Source: Nemertoderma westbladi
Taxonomy: Eukaryota; Xenacoelomorpha; Nemertodermatida; Nemertodermatidae
Direction of reading: 5' to 3'
Assembly (NCBI GenBank): GCA_032718475.1
Contig: JAUCBJ010003276.1
Location: forward strand, 1-24,509
DNA: 24,509 nucleotides
Shown in pieces: positions 16,600-24,509 of this stretch; the stretch's first letter is position 1; every line of letters starts with the position of its first letter. The translations under genes and the position numbers were made by a program. The notes under the pieces were generated by a model. The model searched no databases. It saw only the letters and a program-made list of their open reading frames with translations, and was not told the origin of the DNA.

Positions 16600-17454
16600 C
16601 CTTCTTGAAATCTATATTTTTCGCCGATGATTTAGCCTTCTACTCATCAAACCCCAAAGAGATCCAAGATAGTTTAAATAACCTTCGTAAATGGTGCAAA
16701 GATAATGCTCTTGAGGTGAATCTCGTTAAAACAAAAATTTTTAAATTTCGAAGAGGAGGCCGTTTAGCACTCTATGATAACTTCTATTATGATGGCCAAA
16801 TCGTAAAGATATGCGATAAATATGAGTATTTGGGTGTAGTACTCCAGCCTACTTTGACGTTCACGAAACACATAAAAGCAAAGAAAGAAAAAACCTACGC
16901 CGCCATTGGCTGCCTGAAAAATCTCCATCTAGTCTCCGTGGAGACGGGAATCAAAATTTTTAAAATGAAAATCGCCCCTATGGCATCTTACGCCCTCTCG
17001 GAAATAGGATCGAAACTTACACTACCTCAACTAAAAGAATTGGATAAAATTAAATCTACCTTTCTTAAACGGCTCCTTGGACTCCATATTTCTTCATCAT
17101 CAACTCTAGCTTTAAAATTAACTCATCAAGAAACCTTCACAAACGACATCCTTCTAACATCACTAGGTATTTTCAGCGCTGAAATTCTAGAACAATAGAA
17201 CAATCTTCAGATCGGATCGAAATGCAAATTTCATTTCTGAGAATTACAATTTAGGACCGGCCTTCACTTCAACAACATGGACTCGCAGTAACCAAAGAAA
17301 CAGGCACCTCATAACAAGAACGACATCTCACGGTTTCCACACCCCGTGTCCGGACTGCACCTGTAAATTTTGTCAAAACTCAGCCAGCGATCGTTACCAC
17401 GCCCTATCGTGTCCTCAATGTCCGCTTATCGCCACCTTATTTATCATCCCATAA
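16600..17454 (+). pseudogene. LINE reverse transcriptase fragment, 5'-truncated and frameshifted
   Basis: A frame open at 16482-17198 carries the C-terminal half of a non-LTR reverse transcriptase from about 16600: FFADDLAFYSS (FADD at 16620-16631), then LEVNLVKTKIFKFRRGGR and KYEYLGVVLQPTLTF, the usual order of motif C, the KTK block and the thumb. Motifs A and B are missing, so the copy is truncated inside the palm. After a TAG at 17196-17198 the homology seems to resume in another frame (NYNLGPAFTSTTWTRSNRN) and ends with a cysteine/histidine cluster (CPDCTCKFC, YHALSCPQCP; 17347-17421) before TAA at 17452. It is a dead copy, clearly different from the LINE at 730-2577 and on the opposite strand. 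Confidence 0.8.
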
Positions 17455-18227
17455 AACTACATTTTAAAACGTGCTTTTTTAAACTCTCATACCGGTAATA
17501 TTTTAATGTACATATTTAATTATTTCATTTACTCCGTCTGTGAATTTGGAGTGTATAGAATAACCTCTAATATAATGAGGTGTTCGTAGACAATTAAAAT
17601 GGTTCAAATTTAATATTGGCAATATGTTTGTTAATTCAATCAGCGAGCTAAATGCCAAGCAACACGTTTTTTCTTCATCATCACCATGTAGTTGGTCGAA
17701 AAATCTGTGAAAAATTGAGACAGGAAAGAAGCTAAGAGCTTCTTAATAATTGTACAGTAATATTTAAAAAAAAAATTTTGGCGCCCCTTAGCGGCCATGG
17801 CCTAAATCTTTATTTTTGACTTAAAATGCTTCTCCTTTGTGATGCTTTATTTTCAGAAGTTGTAACATAAATTGGAATCAGCATGGTCGATTGGGCCTAC
17901 GTAGAAACATTCGAGCAGAATTTTTGTTTCCTACATTTCAATAAAAATGTCCCTATTTTTCAAAGTAATTTTCAAATTTAAAAAGCACTGATTTTTCGAA
18001 AAAAAAAATGTTTAACAGATGAGTAATTGCAAAAAATGCTCGAATTTTATTATTGCGCACACTACTAGTTTACATTTGATACCAAAAACGTACAAATTGG
18101 TTGAAAAATGGCAGAGGAGTAGTAATTTGAAAATATAAAAATGCCTTTCCGAGATAATTGGAATTGCCTTTAAAGTTTGAACCTTCCCGTGCAAAAACTG
18201 TCTGTTACGACAAAACCATGCTTAGAG
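17455..18227. other. AT-rich intergenic stretch, no gene seen
   Basis: There are no domain-bearing frames. A small hairpin (AAGAAGCT AAG AGCTTCTT, 17726-17744) and a GCGCCCCTTAGCGG motif near 17781 are the only local structures noticed. Confidence 0.5.
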
Positions 18228-18438
18228 TTTAGCTGTGGGGGTTTTCCTGGTCGATGATTTCATTTCTGACGTCAGTTTTCACTCTTAGTGAAATCTAGTT
18301 AGTCTGTATGTCGGTCTTTCTGGCTATATCCTACTATCTTATCTGTCCGTCAAATATAAGAAAATGGCACACCATCTAGCTAAATGTTTAGCTATTAGGG
18401 TTTTCCTGGTCGCAGAATTCATTTCTAGTGTAAGTTTT
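18228..18438 (+). repeat. Diverged 52-bp direct duplication (18228-18279, 18387-18438)
   Basis: Two equal-length copies, about 42 of 52 positions identical by eye, share GGGTTTTCCTGGTCG and TTCATTTCT. They are 159 bp apart, just before the 51-bp array. No gene is seen in or between them. Confidence 0.7.
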
Positions 18439-18479
18439 AACATTTGATTACTTCCAAATAGGCTGCCGGTTATATTCTC

Positions 18480-21400
18480 ATGGCTGTTACCTCTAAGGCT
18501 GGGAGGGTGCCACCCGAAGGCTCCTCCGGGAGGGTGCCACCCGAAGGCTCCTCTCTCATGGCTGCTACCTCTAAGGCTGGGAGGGTGCCACCCGAAGGCT
18601 CCTCTCTCATGGGTGTTACCTCTAAGGGTGGGAGGGTGCCACCCGAAGGCTCTTCCCTCATGGCTGTTACCTCTAAGGCTGGGAGGGTGCCACCGGAAGG
18701 CTCCTCTCTCATGGCTGTTACCTCTAAGGATGGGAGGATGCCACCCGAAGGCTCCTCTCTCATGGCTGTTACCTCTAAGGCTGGGAGGGTGCCACCCGAA
18801 GGCTCTTCCCTCATGGCTGTTACCTCTACGGCTGGGAGGGTGCCACCCGAAGGCTCCTCTCTCTTGGCTGTTACCTCTAAGGCTGGGAGGATGCCACCCG
18901 AAGGCTCCTCTCTCATGGCTGTTACCTCTAAGGCTGGGAGGGTGCCACCCGAAGGCTCTTCCCTCATGGCTGTTACCTCTACGGCTGGGAGGGTGCCACC
19001 CGAAGGCTCCTCTCTCTTGGCTGTTACCTCTAAGGCTGGGAGGATGCCACCCGAAGGCTCCTCTCTCATGGGTGTTACCTCTAAGGCTGGGAGGGTGCCA
19101 CCCGAAGACTCCTCTCCCATGGCTGTTACCTCTAAGGCTGGGAGGGTGCCACCCGAAGGCTCTTCCCTCATGGCTGTTACCTCTAAGGCTGGGAGGATGC
19201 CACCCGAAGGCTCCTCCGGGGGGGTGCCACCCGAAGGCTCCTCTCTCATGGCTGTTACCTCAAGGGTGGGAGGATGCCACCCGAAGGCTCCTCTCTCATG
19301 GCTGTTACCTCTAAGGCTGGGAGGGTGCCACCCGAAGGCTCTTCCCTCATGGCTGTTACCTCTACGGCTGGGAGGGTGCCACCCGAAGGCTCCTCTCTCT
19401 TGGCTATTACCTCTAAGGCTGGGAGGATGCCACCCGAAGGCTCCTCTCTCATGGCTGTTACCTCTAAGGCTGGGAGGGTGCCACCCGAAGGCTCTTCCCT
19501 CATGGCTGTTACCTCTACGGCTGGGAGGGTGCCACCCGAAGGCTCCTCTCTCTTGGCTGTTACCTCTAAGGCTGGGAGGATGCCACCCGAAGGCTCCTCT
19601 CTCATGGGTGTTACCTCTAAGGCTGGGAGGGTGCCACCCGAAGACTCCTCTCCCATGGCTGTTACCTCTAAGGCTGGGAGGGTGCCACCCGAAGGCTCCT
19701 CTCTCATGTCTGTTACCTCTAAGGCTGGGAGGGTGCCACCCGAAGGCTCCTCTCTCATGGCTGTTACCTCTAAGGTTGGGAGGGTGCCACCCAAAGGCTC
19801 CTCTCTCTTGGCTGTTACCTCTAAGGCTGGGAGAGTGCCACCCGAAGGCTCCTCCCTCATTGCTGTTACCTCTAAGGATGGAAGGGTGCCACCCGAAGGC
19901 TCCTCTCTCTTGGCTGTTACCTCTAAGGCTGGGAGAGTGCCACCCGAAGGCTCCTCCCTCATTGCTGTTACCTCTAAGGCTGGAAGGGTGCCACCCGAAG
20001 GCTCCTCTCTCATGGCTGTTACTTATATGGCTGGGAGGGTGCCACCCGAAGGTTCCTCTCTCATGGCTGTTACCTCTAAGGCTGGGAGGGTGCCACCGGA
20101 AGGCTCCTCTCTCATGGCTGTTACCTCTAAGGATGGGAGGATGCCACCCGAAGGCTCCTCTCTCATGGCTGTTACCTCTAAGGCTGGGAGGGTGCCACCC
20201 GAAGGCTCTTCCCTCATGGCTGTTACCTCTACGGCTGGGAGGGTGCCACCCGAAGGCTCCTCTCTCTTGGCTGTTACCTCTAAGGCTGGGAGGATGCCAC
20301 CCGAAGGCTCCTCTCTCATGGCTGTTACCTCTAAGGCTGGGAGGGTGCCACCCGAAGGCTCTTCCCTCATGGCTGTTACCTCTACGGCTGGGAGGGTGCC
20401 ACCCGAAGGCTCCTCTCTCTTGGCTGTTACCTCTAAGGCTGGGAGGATGCCACCCGAAGGCTCCTCTCTCATGGGTGTTACCTCTAAGGCTGGGAGGGTG
20501 CCACCCGAAGACTCCTCTCCCATGGCTGTTACCTCTAAGGCTGGGAGGGTGCCACCCGAAGGCTCCTCTCTCATGTCTGTTACCTCTAAGGCTGGGAGGG
20601 TGCCACCCGAAGGCTCCTCTCTCATGGCTGTTACCTCTAAGGTTGGGAGGGTGCCACCCGAAGGCTCCTCTCTCTTGGCTGTTACCTCTAAGGCTGGGAG
20701 AGTGCCACCCGAAGGCTCCTCCCTCATTGCTGTTACCTCTAAGGCTGGAAGGGTGCCACCCGAAGGCTCCTCTCTCATGGCTGTTACTTATATGGCTGGG
20801 AGGGTGCCACCCGAAGGTTCCTCTCTCATGGCTGTTACCTCTAAGGCTGGCAGGGTGCCACCCGAAGGCTCTTCCCTCATGGCTGTTACCTCTAAGGCTG
20901 GGAGGGTGCCACCCGAAGGCTCCTCTCTCTTGGCTGTTACCTCTAAGGCTGGGAGGATGCCACCCGAAGGCTCCTCTCTCATGGGTGTTACCTCTAAGGC
21001 TGGGAGGATGCCACCCGAAGGCTCCTCTCTCATGGCTGTTACCTCTAAGGCTGGGAGGGTGCCACCCGAAGGCTCTTCCCTCATGGCTGTTACCTCTACG
21101 GCTGGGAGGGTGCCACCCGAAGGCTCCTCTCTCTTGGCTGTTACCTCTAAGGCTGGGAGGATGCCACCCGAAGGCTCCTCTCTCATGGGTGTTACCTCTA
21201 AGGCTGGGAGGGTGCCACCCGAAGACTCCTCTCCCATGGCTGTTACCTCTAAGGCTGGGAGGGTGCCACCCGAAGGCTCCTCTCCCATGTCTGTTACCTC
21301 TAAGGCTGGGAGGGTGCCACCCGAAGGCTCCTCTCTCATGGCTGTTACCTCTAAGGTTGGGAGGGTGCCACCCGAAGGCTCCTCTCTCTTGGCTGTTACC

Positions 21401-22660
21401 TCTAAGGCTGGGAGAGTGCCACCCGAAGGCTCCTCCCTCATTGCTGTTACCTCTAAGGCTGGAAGGGTGCCACCCGAAGGCTCCTCCGGGAGGGTGCCAC
21501 CCGAAGGCTCCTCTCTCATGGCTGTTACCTATATGGCTGGGAGGGTGCCACCCGAAGGCTCCCCCGGGAGGGTGCCACTCGAAGGTTCCTCTCTCATGGC
21601 TGTTACCTCTAAGGCTGGCAGGGTGCCACCCGAAGGCTCTTCCCTCATGGCTGTTACCTCTAAGGCTGGGAGGGTGCCACCCGAAGGCTCCTCTCTCATG
21701 GCTGTTACCTCTAAGGCTGGCAGGGTGCCACCCGAAGGCTCTTCCCTCATGGCTGTTACCTCTAAGGCTGGGAGGGTGCCACCCGAAGGCTCCTCTCTTA
21801 TGGCTGTTACCTCTAAGGCTGGGAGGGTGCCACCCGAAGGCTCCTCTCTCATGGCTGTTACCTCTAAGGCTGGGAGGGTGCCACCCGAAGGCTCCTCTCG
21901 TATGGCTGTTACCTCTAAGGCTGGGAGGGTGCCACCCGAAGGCTCCTCTCTCATGGCTGTTACCTCTAAGGCTGGCAGGGTGCCACCCGAAGGCTCTTCC
22001 CTCATGGCTGTTACCTCTAAGGCTGGGAGGGTGCCACCCGAAGGCTCCTCTCTTATGGCTGTTACCTCTAAGGCTGGGAGGGTGCCACCCGAAGGCTCCT
22101 CTCTCTTGGCTGTTACCTCTAAGGCTGGGAGGGTGCCACCCGAAGGCTCCTCTCTCATGGGTGTTACCTCTAAGGCTGGGAGGGTGCCTCCCGAAGGCTC
22201 CTCTCTCATGGCTGTTACCTCTAAGGCTGGGAGGGTGCCACCCGAAGGCTCCTCTATTATGGCTGTTACCTGTACGGCTGGGAGGGTGCCACCCGAAGGC
22301 TCCTCTCTCTTGGCTGTTACCTCTAAGGCTGGGAGGGTGCCACCCGAAGGCTCCTCTCTCATGGCTGTTACCTCTAAGGCTGGGAGGGTGCCACCCGAAG
22401 GCTCCTCTATTATGGCTGTTACCTGTACGGCTGGGAGGGTGCCACCCGAAGGCTCCTCCCTCATGGCTGTTACCTCTAAGGCTGGGAGGGTGCCACCCGA
22501 AGGCTCCTCCGGGAGGGTGCCACCCGAAGGCTCCTCTCTCTTGGCTGTTACCTCTAAGGCTGGGAGGGTGCCACCGGAAGGCTCCTCCCTCATGGCTGTT
22601 ACCTCTAAGGCTGGGAGGGTGCCACCCGAAGGCTCCTCTCTTATGAAGGCTCCTCTCTAA
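18480..22660. repeat. 51-bp tandem array (about 82 units) with higher-order structure
   Basis: A 4.2 kb array. In one frame the consensus unit reads MAVTSKAGRVPPEGSSL (17 codons). Other frames are open too, for example GGCHPKAPLSWLLPLRL on plus and EEPSGGTLPALEVTAMR on minus, because the unit has no stops in them. A one-base deletion near 19258 shifts phase without closing the frame. Shortened 27-bp units (GRVPPEGSS) occur near 18520, 19213, 21485 and 22508. Variant units recur at exact multiples of 51 bp. Openness on both strands and indifference to phase argue that it is non-coding satellite; a real repetitive protein in one frame cannot be wholly excluded. Confidence 0.95.
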
Positions 22661-23111
22661 TGGCTGTTACCTGTACGGCTGTGAGGGTGCCACACGAACT
22701 CCCAAGGTTGAATACTCTCACAAAAACAGGCAGAACAAAATAAAAACAAAGATTGCTTACAACATTGTTCACATGTAATAATCCTACGGATACAGAATAG
22801 GACTTTGCATGGTAGTACAAAGTACAATGTGGACAGATTCAATTATTATATTATTTTGGCAGATTGTATTACGTAATATTATTTATTGTAATGTGAAAAG
22901 TCATTATGCACTGATGTCTAACTGGTACATTACGGGATTTTCTTTTCGTAAAAGGGGACGGATTATGTGCGTATTGATTTCAGATACGGAACCAATACAA
23001 TGTTAGAAACACTTTCAATGATCATTATAATTATTTTAATGGAAAGATAAACGGTATGAAGTTATGATGAACGTTAAATCTTAACGACAATATGAGATTT
23101 GTAGAGTCAAG
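22661..23111. other. Spacer between two arrays, no gene seen
   Basis: It starts with a decayed partial 51-bp unit (to about 22700), then unique AT-rich sequence. Short frames at 22657-22842 and 22809-23006 show no domain. Confidence 0.5.
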
Positions 23112-24509
23112 GGGACCATTGGTGTACCCCCCCCTTAAGGGGACCATTGGTGTACCCCCCCCTTAAGGGGACCATTGGTGTACCCCCCCCCCCCCCCCTT
23201 AAGGGGACCATTGGTGTACCCCCCCTTAAGGGGACCATTGGTGTACCCCCCCCTTAAGGGGGACCATTGGTGTACCCCCCCCTTAAGGGGACCATTGGTG
23301 TACCCCCCCCTTAAGGGGACCATTGGTGTACCCCCCCCTTAAGGGGACCATTGGTGTACCCCCCCCTTAAGGGGACCATTGGTGTACCCCCCCCCCCTTA
23401 AGGGGACCATTGGTGTACCCCCCCCCCCCCCTTAAGGGGACCATTGGTGTACCCCCCCTTAAGGGGACCATTGGTGTACCCCCCCCCTTAAGGGGACCAT
23501 TGGTGTACCCCCCCTTAAGGGGACCATTGGTGTACCCCCCCCCCCTTAAGGGGACCATTGGTGTACCCCCCCCCCCCCCTTAAGGGGACCATTGGTGTAC
23601 CCCCCCCCTTAAGGGGACCATTGGTGTACCCCCCCCCCCCCCCCTTAAGGGGACCATTGGTGTACCCCCCTTAAGGGGACCATTGGTGTACCCCCCCCTT
23701 AAGGGGACCATTGGTGTACCCCCCCCCTTAAGGGGACCATTGGTGTACCCCCCCCCCCCCCTTAAGGGGACCATTGGTGTACCCCCCCTTAAGGGGACCA
23801 TTGGTGTACCCCCCCCCCCCCCCTTAAGGGGACCATTGGTGTACCCCCCCTTAAGGGGACCATTGGTGTACCCCCCCCCTTAAGGGGACCATTGGTGTAC
23901 CCCCCCCCCTTAAGGGGACCATTGGTGTACCCCCCCCTTAAGGGGACCATTGGTGTACCCCCCCCTTAAGGGGACCATTGGTGTACCCCCCTTAAGGGGA
24001 CCATTGGTGTACCCCCCCCCCCCTTAAGGGGACCATTGGTGTACCCCCCCCTTAAGGGGACCATTGGTGTACCCCCCCTTAAGGGGACCATTGGTGTACC
24101 CCCCCCCCCTTAAGGGGACCATTGGTGTACCCCCCCCCCCTTAAGGGGACCATTGGTGTACCCCCCCTTAAGGGGACCATTGGTGTACCCCCCCCTTAAG
24201 GGGACCATTGGTGTACCCCCCCCCCCCCTTAAGGGGACCATTGGTGTACCCCCCCTTAAGGGGACCATTGGTGTACCCCCCCTTAAGGGGACCATTGGTG
24301 TACCCCCCCCTTAAGGGGACCATTGGTGTACCCCCCCCTTAAGGGGACCATTGGTGTACCCCCCCCTTAAGGGGACCATTGGTGTACCCCCCCTTAAGGG
24401 GACCATCGGTGTACCCCCCCCCCCCTTAAGGGGACCATTGGTGTACCCCCCCCCCCCCCCCCCCTTAAGGGGACCATTGGTGTAGCCCCCCCTTAAAGGG
24501 ACCATTGGT
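23112..24509. repeat. Poly-C minisatellite, about 48 units, continues past right edge
   Basis: The unit is TTAAGGGGACCATTGGTGTA followed by a C tract of 5 to about 18, so unit length varies from about 25 to 38 bp. The non-C part is almost invariant (exceptions include CCATCGG near 24405 and GTAGCCC near 24483). Each junction makes the palindrome CCCCTTAAGGGG. Short frames such as MVPLRGGTP are artefacts. C-tract lengths may be affected by sequencing. Confidence 0.95.

Noticed and set aside
17779-17796. GCGCCCCTTAGCGG as a CTCF-like site
   Set aside because: The match is imperfect, a single short site, and the organism is unknown; too weak to call.
18267-18274. TGACGTCA, a full CRE-type palindrome
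   Set aside because: It is a single 8-bp match, not preserved in the second 52-bp copy, with no promoter nearby; chance is adequate.
18480-22646. 1,388-codon frame (and overlapping 1,128-codon and minus-strand frames) as a giant repetitive protein gene
   Set aside because: The frames exist because the 51-bp unit is a multiple of three without stops in several phases. The long frame changes phase mid-array after a one-base deletion, and the minus strand is equally open.
23135-24505. Short frames with MVPLRGG / YTNGPLKGG repeats
   Set aside because: They result from the poly-C array; frame depends on C-tract length, which varies freely.

Overview
The window is animal (bilaterian) nuclear DNA. 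The evidence is a zinc-finger homeobox transcription factor of the ZFHX3/ZFHX4 (ATBF1, Drosophila zfh2) family, a 3' splice site just ahead of its start codon, non-LTR retrotransposon reverse transcriptases, a tRNA-like SINE fragment and extensive minisatellite DNA. There are no bacterial operons. The AT-rich background, the lack of introns in the 8.2 kb coding exon and the dense tandem repeats would suit a small-genome invertebrate such as a tunicate. That placement is inference; nothing seen fixes the phylum.

Layout. 1-4290 is transposon-derived: a 23-bp-arm palindrome, three copies (A, B, C) of a short inverted-repeat element, a 5'-truncated LINE with an intact RT reading frame on the minus strand, a T-rich tandem repeat, a tRNA-like SINE piece, and a 30-bp minisatellite that appears to have grown from the end of element C. 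4291-4625 is a second minisatellite with units of about 19 bp. 4626-4837 reads as the 3' end of an intron.

4838-13060 is the one convincing host gene: a 2,733-residue protein with about 25 C2H2-like zinc fingers and four homeodomains in the same order as vertebrate ZFHX3/4. It is probably a nuclear DNA-binding regulator, with putative CtBP-binding (PxDLS) and SUMO-acceptor motifs. Earlier, non-coding 5' exons must lie upstream, probably outside the recognisable part of the window.

13061-24509 has no convincing host gene. It holds a 20-bp-unit array with 424-427 bp higher-order repeats (13.29-15.04 kb), G-tracts, a broken LINE RT fragment (16.6-17.45 kb), a 4.2 kb array of 51-bp units (18.48-22.66 kb) and a 27-36 bp poly-C array that runs off the right edge (23.11-24.51 kb).

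The long reading frames over the 30-bp and 51-bp arrays arise because the units are multiples of three with no stops in several frames; I do not call them genes. I found no obvious new enzymatic or defence system. The most unusual structures are the minisatellite apparently seeded by a transposon terminus, the single-exon four-homeodomain gene with a start-stop codon pair just upstream, and the cluster of unrelated minisatellites around that gene.
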